Positions 5,997 to 14,029 of a DNA stretch of 18,406 nucleotides are shown one piece after another. The notes under the pieces were generated by a model. That model had not been told where the DNA came from, did no database searches, and was given only the letters and a program-made list of their open reading frames with translations. The DNA comes from Bacteroidales bacterium (GTDB lineage Bacteria > Bacteroidota > Bacteroidia > Bacteroidales > Muribaculaceae), in NCBI GenBank assembly GCA_004557565.1, contig SFGS01000047.1:1-18406 (forward strand), in the 5' to 3' direction. Each line of letters opens with the position of its first letter. Position 1 is the stretch's first letter. A program made the translations under genes and the position numbers.

Positions 5997-6949
5997 TTGA
6001 TATATTTTGCGGTGAATTGGCGCACTTTGGCAGTGTATTCTTGGCGGTGGTCACTGAGGGAGCGGGCGTGCGCACTGCCTTGTGCCATATAGAGCGCTTT
6101 GGGCTGTGGCTTGGCGTCGTAGATGGGCTGCGCCATGGCTGTGGGCACGAAATCGTCGTTGGTGCCATGAATCACAAGCATGGGCAAACGGCATTTCTTC
6201 ACTTGGTTGAGAGGCGATGCCTCCTCGAAATCCCAACCATATTTCCATTTACACAGCGTGCTTGCCACATTCAACAAAGGGAAGGACGGCAAACCAAACA
6301 TATCCTTCAATTCGTGGGCAAATTCGTCGTGCACGCTGGTGTAGCCGCAATCCTCCACAAAGCATTTCACATACGCTGGAAGCGTCTCGCCCGAAACGCA
6401 CATCGTGGTAGCCGCGCCCATCGATATGCCGTGCACCACCATTTGCGTGGCAGCGGAATCGCCACGGAATTTCTCATTGGCAATCTCCATCCACTTCATC
6501 ACATCGAGGCGGTCGAGCCAACCCATTCTGATGTGGTCGCCCTCGCTCTTGCCGTGAGCATAGAGGTCGGGCAAAAGCAGGTTGTAGCCCATGTGATAGT
6601 AGATGTCGCCCACTTGCAGCATCATGGCATTGCAATCCTTGTAGCCGTGAATCAGCACCGCCACACGATTGGAAGGAGTGGGCGCATTGATATACATGGC
6701 GTTCAGCCTATTGCCATTGATTTCCACCACAGTATCGTGCATCGCACCAGCGGCGTTCAGACTATCCACCCACACTCGCAGATGTGGGCTATGCTCGTAA
6801 ATTCGGTCGAGGGCTTCAGCCTCGCTTCTATGATATGGCGTGAGGGCGAAGTTGAGCAAATAGAGGCTACCGCCAACCACAGCCACTGCCAACACCAGCA
6901 CCACCACACCTGTGGTGATGAGAATTTTCTTTTTTAACGTTGATCTCAT
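5993..6949 (-). CDS. Membrane-anchored alpha/beta hydrolase
   Basis: The 318-residue protein starts with a short basic segment and one hydrophobic helix (about 8-33), so it is probably anchored in the inner membrane with its catalytic domain outside the cytoplasm. The domain has an alpha/beta-hydrolase layout: HGYKD (101-105, oxyanion region), LLPDLYAHGKSEG (125-137), the nucleophile elbow HGISMGA with Ser176, an acidic residue in HGTNDDFVP (D265 or D266) and a likely catalytic His294 in GSAHA. It resembles YqkD/BAAT-like serine hydrolases of unknown substrate. The ATG at 6949 lies 16 bases after the stop of the beta-propeller lipoprotein gene, so the two are probably one leftward operon. Confidence 0.85.
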   Translation of the reverse strand: MRSTLKKKILITTGVVVLVLAVAVVGGSLYLLNFALTPYHRSEAEALDRIYEHSPHLRVWVDSLNAAGAMHDTVVEINGNRLNAMYINAPTPSNRVAVLIHGYKDCNAMMLQVGDIYYHMGYNLLLPDLYAHGKSEGDHIRMGWLDRLDVMKWMEIANEKFRGDSAATQMVVHGISMGAATTMCVSGETLPAYVKCFVEDCGYTSVHDEFAHELKDMFGLPSFPLLNVASTLCKWKYGWDFEEASPLNQVKKCRLPMLVIHGTNDDFVPTAMAQPIYDAKPQPKALYMAQGSAHARSLSDHRQEYTAKVRQFTAKYIK

Positions 6950-6965
6950 TTCTTATTCAATAGTT

Positions 6966-8540
6966 TTATTCAATATGCACCTTATACACGCTTTGCCCAC
7001 GCGAGCCCACCACTAAGGTGTTGCCCACCACCACTGGCGACGACTCAAAATTAACGCCAAACCTCTCATCATAGATGATTCGGCCCGTCTTTCCCTCTAT
7101 CAGGTAAAGGTAGCCATAAGTGTCGCCCACCACGATGAACAGTTCGTTTTTCTCGTTATAGAAGCCCACTGGCGACGACCATGCGTAGTGCTTCAACTTG
7201 GTTTTATACACCACCTTGCCGGTGCGCTTCTCGAAGGCATAGAAATGCCCATCGCCGTTCACGCCATCGTTGGCAAGGGTGGAGAAAATCAAGTCGGAGC
7301 AGTTGCCGCCACCTAATAGCGGTGTGCTATACATGCCACCGTCGAAGTGCTTGTTGTTGATGTTGTGTCGGGTGCAAGGCACCTGCACAGCCCACGCCAC
7401 CTCGCCGTTCAAGCCGTTGAGTTTGGCAATGTGGCACATGCCCGAATCGCCTTGGCGGTCAACCTCGCAAGCCGTATATACGAAAGGCACCCCATTTTCC
7501 TCCTCGCACACGATGGTGGCATCAATATCGTCGTGATTGTCGTAATACCACACCGGCTTCATATTGTTGAGGTTGATGCAGAGGATATTGCCGTGGTTAT
7601 CGCCGAAATAACCATAGTTTTTATACACGCACATACTCGATTCCACGCCTGCGGCATGAACGCCAGGACGATTGTAACTCAAAAAACTGTGCTTTTTCAC
7701 CTTACCGTTTTTCACATCATATTTGTAAATCAAGCCGTTTTCGCTGGGCCAAAACACAAATCCATCGGCATAGATGGGCGAAGAGTCGCTGGCTGGCCAA
7801 AAACGAGATGCCTTGGGGTCGAGACCGGGATTTTGGTACACGATGGAGTGGCTGAACAAGTCCACCACATTCTGGCACACCGCTCCGTGGGCTTGCACGC
7901 CATGTCCGGCATACACCAATCCGTTGAATCGTGGGTCAACCATGGGCGTGCCTTTCACCGGATTGCCCATATCTATCGGCTCGCGCGATGCCTTTCCCAA
8001 CTCGAAGTTGATGAAATGCAATTTTCCGCAAAGCGATGCCACCACAATCTCCTTTTGCGAGAAATCGGGTGTGAGTTTTGCCGCAGGGGTGTTTCTGAAC
8101 TTCTTCGCCACCTCGTCGGGCCATTCCACATACAGGGGCTGGCTGGTCCAACCAGTGCCACCGCCCCACACACCCAATTTTGTGGGCGTGTAGTCAACAT
8201 CGGTGTCAAACACCCAGTCCTTCACTATTCGGGTAGGCACACCTTTCACCTTTCCGCCAAAGTCGGCGTTGCGAAGATGGTTGGCTCGGAATGCGAGTTT
8301 TGAGTTTGATTCCAAATATGGGTCGTCAAGCACGTGCAAGGTGCCGTCAACGGTGCTGTCGAGCACTTCCACACGCCATTGCAGTTTTTCCACAGAGGCA
8401 TACATGGTGTCGGGCAGCAGCGTGGTGTCTTTCTCCACCAGCGTATCGGCATCAGCCACAGCGGCAGATTTCGCACCTCCGCCACAAGCGCCGAGGCAAA
8501 GCATTGGGAGCAAAGCACCGAAAAAAAACAGTTTTTTCAT
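6966..8540 (-). CDS. PQQ-like beta-propeller lipoprotein
   Basis: The 524-residue product has a lipoprotein signal with lipobox LGAC (16-19) and a Gly-rich segment after the cysteine. The body contains repeated blades of the quinoprotein/WD-like propeller type, for example GLIYKYDVKNGKVKK, GHFYAFEKRTGKVVYKTKL and GYLYLIEGKTGRIIY, each an aromatic strand followed by a G-K turn. This is like PQQ-binding-like repeat proteins such as BamB, but there is no evidence of PQQ binding or of a BamB role. It is likely an envelope scaffold or binding protein. It is first in a leftward pair with the alpha/beta hydrolase. A promoter box lies just upstream at 8564-8571 (minus strand). Confidence 0.85.
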   Translation of the reverse strand: MKKLFFFGALLPMLCLGACGGGAKSAAVADADTLVEKDTTLLPDTMYASVEKLQWRVEVLDSTVDGTLHVLDDPYLESNSKLAFRANHLRNADFGGKVKGVPTRIVKDWVFDTDVDYTPTKLGVWGGGTGWTSQPLYVEWPDEVAKKFRNTPAAKLTPDFSQKEIVVASLCGKLHFINFELGKASREPIDMGNPVKGTPMVDPRFNGLVYAGHGVQAHGAVCQNVVDLFSHSIVYQNPGLDPKASRFWPASDSSPIYADGFVFWPSENGLIYKYDVKNGKVKKHSFLSYNRPGVHAAGVESSMCVYKNYGYFGDNHGNILCINLNNMKPVWYYDNHDDIDATIVCEEENGVPFVYTACEVDRQGDSGMCHIAKLNGLNGEVAWAVQVPCTRHNINNKHFDGGMYSTPLLGGGNCSDLIFSTLANDGVNGDGHFYAFEKRTGKVVYKTKLKHYAWSSPVGFYNEKNELFIVVGDTYGYLYLIEGKTGRIIYDERFGVNFESSPVVVGNTLVVGSRGQSVYKVHIE

Positions 8541-8563
8541 TCGTGAATGTTCATTTTTCCTGA

Positions 8564-8571
8564 CAAATGTA
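8564..8571 (-). promoter_or_regulatory. Promoter box (-7) for the leftward lipoprotein operon
   Basis: On the minus strand this reads TACATTTG, an exact match to the TAnnTTTG consensus, 23 bases before the start codon of the beta-propeller lipoprotein. No clear -33 TTTG is present at the usual spacing. Confidence 0.5.
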
Positions 8572-8594
8572 GTGTTTTTTTACTAATAAAGTGT

Positions 8595-8602
8595 TACTTT
8601 TG
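8595..8602 (+). promoter_or_regulatory. Promoter box (-7) for the phosphodiester glycosidase gene
   Basis: TACTTTTG matches TAnnTTTG. It lies 40 bases upstream of the ATG at 8643, giving a leader of roughly 35 nt. Together with the minus-strand box at 8564-8571 it makes the 102-base spacer a compact divergent promoter region. The -33 box is not clear. Confidence 0.5.
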
Positions 8603-8642
8603 ATGTACTAATTAAATTCAAACTTCTTAACCTATTACTCAA

Positions 8643-11069
8643 ATGCGTAAATTATTACTCGTTATGACTTTGGCTGCCATTTGTGCTACAACATCGATGG
8701 CAGCAGTAACAATCGGCACTAAACAATACACAACCGACACGCTTTTCCGCCGCCAGATTGGTCCTGGCATCGTCAACACCATTCTCCGCATTCCTGAATA
8801 TCCTCTGAATGTATATTTGCTGGAAGCAGATATGAACAATCCCTACAACCGTGTGGAAACTGGTCAAGGACAAAACACTTTGGGTAAGACCGAAGCACTG
8901 GTGAGCATGGCAAAGCGCTACAGCACTTCATCGAAGCGTGTGTTGGCTGGCTGTAACGCCAACTTCTGGTGTGTGCCCACACAAGGCGCGCCAAGCGTGT
9001 ATATGCTCGGTTCTCCTTTCGGTGGCGTGGTGCGCAACGATACCGTGATTGTGAACACCAACACAGTGAACGACACTTGGAACGGTGGCCCATCACGCAC
9101 TGGCATTTCGGCTATCGACCACGATAAGAACCTGATTTTCGGTGGTTGCAGTTGGGTGGCTACCATCAACAGCAGCCGCCTCGGCAACGAAGTGCTCCCC
9201 ATCTACAAGGTGAACAAGCGCAACCTGCCTGGCGAACTCTGCTTGTGGAATGAATATTTCGGACGCGACCGCGAATTTGAAAGCAACTGGATTGACTACG
9301 ACAACAAGGGCACCAACAATGCCGACAACTATTACCTGAAGTTCACCGAAGGTAGCGGTTGGGGAGTGAACAAGCCTATGAGTTTCGTTATCAATAAGAT
9401 TGTGAAAGATGCCGACCGTCAAACCCTCGGCGAATATGATGCTTGTATCACCGCCACTGGCAAGATGAAGGCTGATATGGCTGTGCACCAAGAGGGCGAT
9501 GTGATTGGCATTTACCAAGGCTGGAAAGCCAGCGGCAAAAATACAGAGCCATGGATTGAAAACTTGGTGGAAGGCAACGCTACCGTGATGCGCAATGGCG
9601 AACTCACCGGACGCAACTACGACGAGGGCTACAACACGCAAGTGTATTCCCGCACTGCCTACGGTTGCAGTTTCGACCACAAAAAACTCTATATGATTGT
9701 TATCGACCGCTCACAGCACCCTAAATACGGTCTTTCTTCTGGCTGTACCACCGAGGTGATGTGCCAAATTTTGAAGAGTCTCTACCCCGACATTTCTGAT
9801 GTGGTGAACTACGACGCTGGTGGCTCGGCTGAAATGCTTGTGAACGGTGCCATCATCAACAAGACCACCGAGGGCACTCCACGCGCCGTGGCATGTGGCT
9901 GGTTGCTCGAATCTATCGCCCCTACCGACAATGAGGTGGCTTCTATCCAATTTGCCGATGCCGCGCTCAAACTCCCTATCTATTCTTCCTATAAACCACA
10001 AATCATTGCCTACAACAAGTATGGCGACGTGGTGAACGAGAATTTGGAAGGTTTCACGCTCTCTTGCGATGCATCGCTGGGTACTGCCAACGGCGAAAAC
10101 CTCACCGTGAGCGGCAACATTCTCAATGGCACGCTCACCGCCAACTACAACGGCAAGACTGCATCTATCAACATCACCACCATGTATGCCCAACCAGCCA
10201 TTTCGCTCAAGCCTGTCATCACCGTCGACGACCAGGCATGGCCTATAGAGGTGACTGCTACCGTCAACGCTCAAACCTACTACTACAATCCCGAAAACTT
10301 GGAGTGGACAGTAGACGATCCCACTATCGCTGTGGTGGAAAACGGCAAAATCCGTGGTTTGAAGAATGGCAAAACGCTGATTAGTTGCAAAATCGGTGAG
10401 TTTACCGACTCCGATTCAGTGTCGGTGGAAATCTCTCCCGAAGCATATCTCTATCAGGATTGGAACGGCTGGACACTCAAGGGCTCTGGCGCAAGCAAAC
10501 TCGCAATCAGCGAAAACGGTTTGCTGACCTACAAATACAGTTCTACTCGCGCGCCTTACGTTAAAATGCTCAAAAATGTGCAGTTCTACAGTCTTCCCGA
10601 CGAAATCGGTATGACTTTCGTCAGCTCTCTGCCTCTCGACTATATCCAAATTGATGTGCGCAATCTGATGAACACCTCTGTCAACTATCAGAAGATTGAT
10701 GCCGACGGCAAGGGCTTCGAGGCTGGCAAGGAATACACCGTGAAGTTGGATTTGGAACAGATGGGCGGCACCAAGAGCCTGAACACCTACCCTATCAATG
10801 TGCAGGAAATCCGCTTTGTGCCAAACAAGGCTAAATCCACCGCAGGCGAACAGACCATCAACATCAAGTCGCTCTACGCACACTATCCTAAGAAATCAGT
10901 GGCTGGCGACATCAATGCCGACGGAGAAGTGAACGCTTCCGACGTTACTGCCCTCATCAACAAGGTGCTCAACATCGCATCATACCCCGACACCATCTGC
11001 GACATCAACGCCGACGGCACCGTCAACGTATCCGATGTAACCGCCCTCATCAATCTCATTATCAAATAA
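8643..11069 (+). CDS. Secreted phosphodiester glycosidase (NAGPA domain) with Ig-like region and C-terminal dockerin
   Basis: The 808-residue protein starts with a signal peptide (about 1-20). Residues about 55-425 match the NAGPA/phosphodiester glycosidase family, which cleaves sugar-phosphodiester bonds such as in N-acetylglucosamine-1-phosphodiester. AGCNANFW (102-109) corresponds to the family's N-x-x-F motif and NYDAGGSAEM (389-398) to the usual N-x-D-G-G-G-S motif, here with Ala in place of one Gly. Residues about 430-600 look like Big_2-type immunoglobulin-like modules (IRGLKNGKTLISCK). Residues 754-808 form a dockerin with two loop/helix motifs (GDINADGEVNASDVTALIN and CDINADGTVNVSDVTALIN). 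No T9SS sorting tail is evident after the dockerin. The substrate is unknown. It is monocistronic by context: divergent promoter upstream, hairpin terminator downstream. Confidence 0.87.
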   Translation: MRKLLLVMTLAAICATTSMAAVTIGTKQYTTDTLFRRQIGPGIVNTILRIPEYPLNVYLLEADMNNPYNRVETGQGQNTLGKTEALVSMAKRYSTSSKRVLAGCNANFWCVPTQGAPSVYMLGSPFGGVVRNDTVIVNTNTVNDTWNGGPSRTGISAIDHDKNLIFGGCSWVATINSSRLGNEVLPIYKVNKRNLPGELCLWNEYFGRDREFESNWIDYDNKGTNNADNYYLKFTEGSGWGVNKPMSFVINKIVKDADRQTLGEYDACITATGKMKADMAVHQEGDVIGIYQGWKASGKNTEPWIENLVEGNATVMRNGELTGRNYDEGYNTQVYSRTAYGCSFDHKKLYMIVIDRSQHPKYGLSSGCTTEVMCQILKSLYPDISDVVNYDAGGSAEMLVNGAIINKTTEGTPRAVACGWLLESIAPTDNEVASIQFADAALKLPIYSSYKPQIIAYNKYGDVVNENLEGFTLSCDASLGTANGENLTVSGNILNGTLTANYNGKTASINITTMYAQPAISLKPVITVDDQAWPIEVTATVNAQTYYYNPENLEWTVDDPTIAVVENGKIRGLKNGKTLISCKIGEFTDSDSVSVEISPEAYLYQDWNGWTLKGSGASKLAISENGLLTYKYSSTRAPYVKMLKNVQFYSLPDEIGMTFVSSLPLDYIQIDVRNLMNTSVNYQKIDADGKGFEAGKEYTVKLDLEQMGGTKSLNTYPINVQEIRFVPNKAKSTAGEQTINIKSLYAHYPKKSVAGDINADGEVNASDVTALINKVLNIASYPDTICDINADGTVNVSDVTALINLIIK

Positions 11070-11127
11070 GAAGTTAGAGATTAGAAATTAGAAATTAGAC
11101 GTTAGAAATTAGACGTTAGAAATTAGA
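11069..11127. repeat. TTAGAAA-type tandem array at the stop codon
   Basis: Directly after the stop of the phosphodiester glycosidase gene (which ends AAA TAA) come GAAGTTAGAGA and then about eight units of TTAGAAA or TTAGACG, including a perfect repetition of a 14-base TTAGAAATTAGACG unit. A GAGCC/GGCTC hairpin follows at 11130-11145. Compare the arrays after the M48 and DEAD-box genes. Confidence 0.8.
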
Positions 11128-11163
11128 GAGAGCCGAGCAAGGCTCAAATAACAAAACATTTAT

Positions 11164-11218
11164 CTCACATAGATTCAATCGGATGAAAATCCCAAAGAAT
11201 CTATGTGAGTTTTTTTTC
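11164..11218 (+). terminator. Intrinsic terminator of the phosphodiester glycosidase gene
   Basis: CTCACATAGATTC (11164-11176) pairs perfectly with GAATCTATGTGAG (11197-11209), followed by a run of eight Ts. The stem continues after an internal loop through GGAT-GAAA-ATCC (11181-11192), a GNRA-type tetraloop. This is a strong rho-independent terminator layout, about 95 bases past the stop codon. Confidence 0.85.
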
Positions 11219-11289
11219 TTTCCCACCAACTCCCCCATACAAAGGTTCAGTGGATAAATTCTGGGGGCACAGAAACAAAAACCAACCTG

Positions 11290-11380
11290 GTTGGGACGTG
11301 ATACTTCACGTCCGCCCATAATAGTGATACCATATTGAATATCAATCATTTGTCGCGGACGCGAAGTATCGCGTCCCTAC
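11290..11380. repeat. REP-like inverted pair (BIME-like)
   Basis: The plus-strand unit has head GTTG (11290-11293) and stem GGACGTGA-TACT-TCACGTCC (11294-11313). The minus-strand unit, read from 11380, has head GTAG and stem GGACGCGA-TACT-TCGCGTCC (11376-11357). Both have perfect 8-bp stems and the same TACT loop; position 6 of the stem differs as a compensated T-A to C-G exchange. Heads point outward with 43 bases between the stems. A CCAACC/GGTTGG inverted repeat (11282-11294) overlaps the left head. This is a second sub-family of the GTAGGGAC-type repeats seen at 306-332 and 11719-11745. Confidence 0.75.
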
Positions 11381-11443
11381 CATGCAAAATCATTTGGGAG
11401 ATTTGACACGACCTCCTTCCAAGAAATCATTTTATCATTAGAA

Positions 11444-11630
11444 GTTTTTCGCCGTGAAGCGGCGAGCGGTTTTTATCCTTGGGGCAACGTGGAAGGCCCT
11501 CGTAAGAGGGTGGCGGAGGGACTGTGTGGTTGGCGGCATGGAAACTCGTTTTCAATGACGCAAAGCGCACAGTCCCTCCGCCAAATGCGAAGCATTCCAC
11601 GTTGCCCCAAGGCTGTTTTTTATGTTTTTT
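11444..11630 (+). ncRNA. Structured repeat element, copy 2 (possible ncRNA or mobile repeat)
   Basis: The order is the same as at 535-712. A GTTTTT lead is followed by hairpin CGCCG/CGGCG (11450-11454/11460-11464). The outer stem P1 is perfect: CCTTGGGGCAACGTGGAA (11477-11494) with 11595-11612. P2, CCTC-GTAA-GAGG (11498-11509), is identical to copy 1. The central stem P3 is a perfect 16-bp pairing of TGGCGGAGGGACTGTG (11511-11526) with 11568-11583. P4 is ATGC-GAA-GCAT (11585-11595). A T-rich tail TGTTTTTTATGTTTTTTG (11614-11631) closes it. The last bases of P4 and of P1 compete for 11595. It lies upstream of, and outside, the DEAD-box gene's proposed promoter, so it is not obviously a leader. 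No promoter box for the element was found. Confidence 0.6.
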
Positions 11631-11718
11631 GTTTTTGATTCCATTCACGATTCGGCAACAATGCATAATCATTGCCCCTTGTAATTTTCCATTGAGCCCA
11701 TACAAAGCCACACCATAA

Positions 11719-11745
11719 CGTAGGGACATGCCTTCGGCATGTTTC
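11719..11745 (+). repeat. REP-like element, single
   Basis: A GTAG head (11720-11723) is followed by GG, the palindrome ACATGCC-TTC-GGCATGT (11726-11742) and TTC. The 27 bases are identical to the minus strand of 306-332, more than 11 kb away. No inverted partner was found close by. Confidence 0.75.
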
Positions 11746-11855
11746 TAACACACTGATACATTGGTGATTGCTATTCAAGCACATCAAAAACTGGATCCCT
11801 CGTTTTGACGAAATCACATTTTTGGTGCCACAATGCGATGGTAATTGCATATAAA

Positions 11856-11887
11856 TTTCTGTAAATCAGAAAAAAGTAGTAACTTTG
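11856..11887 (+). promoter_or_regulatory. Promoter of the DEAD-box helicase gene
   Basis: TAACTTTG (11880-11887) matches the Bacteroidetes -7 box exactly. TTTC at 11856-11859, close to the -33 TTTG, lies 20 bases upstream. The leader before the ATG at 11907 would be only about 12-15 nt. Confidence 0.65.
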
Positions 11888-11906
11888 CACGCTCAAACGA
11901 TAATTT

Positions 11907-13823
11907 ATGACAACATTCCAAGATTTAGGGGTCCGCGAGGATCTTTTGCGAGCAATCGCCGAACTGGGCTACGAATCTCCAATGCCCATTCAAGAAAAAG
12001 TAATTCCACATTTGCTTAATGAAGATTCCGACGTAGTGGGTCTGGCACAGACAGGTACGGGCAAGACTGCCGCATTCGGCTTGCCTACGCTTCAGCGTGT
12101 AGATACCACCACTAAGGTAACTCAGGCTATTATTCTCGACCCCACTCGCGAGTTGTGTATGCAAACTTGCAACGACCTCAACGACTACGCAAAATATATC
12201 GATGACTTGCGCATTTTGCCAGTGTATGGCGGCAGCAGTATCGAAGTGCAAATCCGTGCCTTGCGTAAAGGCGTGCAAATCATTGTGGCTACACCAGGCC
12301 GTCTGCTCGACCTTATCAAGCGAGGCGAGGTGAACCTGGAGAATGTGAACACGGTGATTCTTGACGAAGCCGATGAAATGCTGAACATGGGTTTTGTGGA
12401 CGACATCAACAATATTCTTGAGCATGTGCCCGACACACGCAAGATGCTGATGTTCTCTGCCACCATGCCACCCGAAATCGCGTCTATCGCCAAAAACTAT
12501 ATGCACAATCCACAAGAGTATATCATCGGCACACGAAACGAAGGTTCTGCCAACGTGCGCCACATCTACTACATGGTGCGTGCCAACGATAAATACTTGG
12601 CATTGAAGCGCATTTGCGACTATCTGCCTCGTGTGTATGGCATTATCTTCTGCCGCACACGCGCCACCACTCAGGAAATCGCCACCAAACTGATTGAGGA
12701 CGGTTACGATGCCGATGCTCTGCACGGCGACCTCTCGCAAGCGCAACGCGATGCCGTGATGAAGAAGTTCCGTGAGCACAATCTGCAACTGCTCGTGGCT
12801 ACCGATGTGGCTGCGCGTGGTCTTGACGTGGACAACCTTACGCACATCATCAGCTACAGTCTGCCCGACGACAACGCCGTGTATAACCACCGAAGCGGTC
12901 GTACCGGCCGTGCTGGCAAAACGGGCGTGAGCATCGCGCTTATCCATAGCCGTGAGCGCAACAAACTCCGCGACATTGAAAAGCATATCGGTAAAACGTT
13001 CGAGCGTTGCGAGGTGCCTAAGCCAAACGCTATCATCGAAAAGCAACTTTTCAACCTTGCCGACCGTCTGGAAAAGGTGGAGGTAAAGGAGGACGAAATC
13101 GCAGAATTTATGCCTTCGGTGCTGAAAAAACTTTCGTGGCTCGACAGCGAAGACCTCCTCAAACGTATGCTTTCGCTGGAGTTCAACCGCTTGATTGAAT
13201 ACTACAAAGATGCTCCCGAACTCGACTATGTGCCTGAAAAGGAGAAATCGAAACGCGAGAAGCGTGCGAAGGTGAAGTACGACAACACCCGCGACAAGGA
13301 CTGCCGCACAGCAGAAGAGGGCTACGAGCGTGTGTTTGTCAACGCTGGTAAGGCCGACGGTTTCTTCGCCCCAAGTCTGATTGAGTTGCTTAACCGCAAC
13401 ACCCACGGCGAACGTGTGGACCTCGGTCGCATCGACTTGCTCAGCAACTACTCGCTGTTCGATGTGAAGGCTGGCGATGCCAAGCGTGTGGTAAAGGCAT
13501 TGAAAAATGCCGATTTCTTCGGTAAACGAATCTACGCCGAAGTGGCTTCGCTCGACAAGAACTACGCAAGCGAAACCGAGGGCACGGAAGTGAAACTCAA
13601 CCGCAAGGAGCGTCGTCGCCAGCAATTCAGTTCGAAAGAGCGTTTTGGCGAACGCCGTGGCGGTGGTAAAAAGGGGTTCCGTGACGAGCGTGACGAACGC
13701 CGCACTCGCCGCGACAACGAACGTGGCTTCAAAAATGGCGACAAAGGCTCCGCAAAGGGCGCAAAAAAAGTGGTCCACGGCAATTTCGACAAATTCAAAA
13801 AGAAAAAAGGAGAAAGAAGTTAA
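11907..13823 (+). CDS. DEAD-box ATP-dependent RNA helicase with DbpA-type RNA-binding domain
   Basis: This 638-residue cytoplasmic enzyme would unwind RNA duplexes with ATP, in ribosome assembly, RNA turnover or cold adaptation. Helicase motifs appear in order: Q motif (F4 to Q29), AQTGTGKT (47-54), PTREL (79-83), TPGR (129-132), DEAD (153-156), SAT (184-186), CRTRATTQ in the IV region (249-256), TDVAARGLD (299-307) and HRSGRTGRAG (328-337). Residues about 474-546 (YERVFVNAGKADGFFAPSLIELL) match the DbpA RNA-recognition domain. The last 80 or so residues are very basic and Arg/Lys/Gly-rich, typical of DeaD/CshA relatives. The gene is monocistronic by context, with its own promoter. The stop codon TAA lies inside a GAAGTTAA-type repeat array, so slippage there could alter the extreme C-terminus. 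Confidence 0.93.
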   Translation: MTTFQDLGVREDLLRAIAELGYESPMPIQEKVIPHLLNEDSDVVGLAQTGTGKTAAFGLPTLQRVDTTTKVTQAIILDPTRELCMQTCNDLNDYAKYIDDLRILPVYGGSSIEVQIRALRKGVQIIVATPGRLLDLIKRGEVNLENVNTVILDEADEMLNMGFVDDINNILEHVPDTRKMLMFSATMPPEIASIAKNYMHNPQEYIIGTRNEGSANVRHIYYMVRANDKYLALKRICDYLPRVYGIIFCRTRATTQEIATKLIEDGYDADALHGDLSQAQRDAVMKKFREHNLQLLVATDVAARGLDVDNLTHIISYSLPDDNAVYNHRSGRTGRAGKTGVSIALIHSRERNKLRDIEKHIGKTFERCEVPKPNAIIEKQLFNLADRLEKVEVKEDEIAEFMPSVLKKLSWLDSEDLLKRMLSLEFNRLIEYYKDAPELDYVPEKEKSKREKRAKVKYDNTRDKDCRTAEEGYERVFVNAGKADGFFAPSLIELLNRNTHGERVDLGRIDLLSNYSLFDVKAGDAKRVVKALKNADFFGKRIYAEVASLDKNYASETEGTEVKLNRKERRRQQFSSKERFGERRGGGKKGFRDERDERRTRRDNERGFKNGDKGSAKGAKKVVHGNFDKFKKKKGERS

Positions 13824-13866
13824 GGGAGAAGTTAAGAAGTTGAAGAAGTTAAGGAGTTAAGACAAT
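13816..13866 (+). repeat. GAAGTTAA tandem array at the helicase stop codon
   Basis: About five degenerate GAAGTTAA units begin in the last codons of the DEAD-box gene (AGA AGT TAA) and end in GGAGTTAAGACAATA. This ending differs by one base from that of the array at the hydrolase stop codon on the opposite strand (5954-5996). Confidence 0.75.
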
Positions 13867-13869
13867 AGT

Positions 13870-13967
13870 CAGAGTTGCTCCGAGTGCTCCGAGTTGCTCC
13901 GAGTGCTCCCCAAAATACCCACCATAAAAAAATCAGAGTTGCTCCGAGTGCTCCGAGTTGCTCCCCC
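13870..13967. repeat. CTCCGAGTG-type tandem array, duplicated
   Basis: Units of GCTCCGAGT or GCTCCGAGTT repeat through 13876-13910. A 31-base stretch (13870-13900) is repeated exactly at 13934-13964, with an A-rich spacer between. The same motif is in the array after the M48 gene. Confidence 0.85.
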
Positions 13968-13994
13968 ACATTATCTCTCCAATAAAAAAATAGG

Positions 13995-14029
13995 TGCACC
14001 ACACGATATGTGTTGGTGCATCTGTGTTT
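13995..14029 (+). promoter_or_regulatory. Inverted repeat overlapping the capA-operon promoter
   Basis: TGCACCACAC (13995-14004) pairs with GTGTTGGTGCA (14010-14020) with one bulged base. T-rich sequence follows, so it could terminate helicase transcription. Its right arm also contains the proposed -33 box of the next operon, so it could be an operator. Both readings are inference. Confidence 0.5.

Noticed and set aside
11427..11850. Short minus- and plus-strand reading frames through the structured element and REP
   Set aside because: They are translations of palindromic repeat DNA (for example VPPPPSYEG-like strings) and overlap each other on opposite strands.
11925..13778. Long minus-strand open frame opposite the DEAD-box helicase
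   Set aside because: It is a shadow of codon bias in the helicase gene, which has every expected motif in the plus frame.
13870..13967. CRISPR-like array of short repeats
   Set aside because: Units are 9-10 bases with no spacers of regular length and no cas genes nearby.
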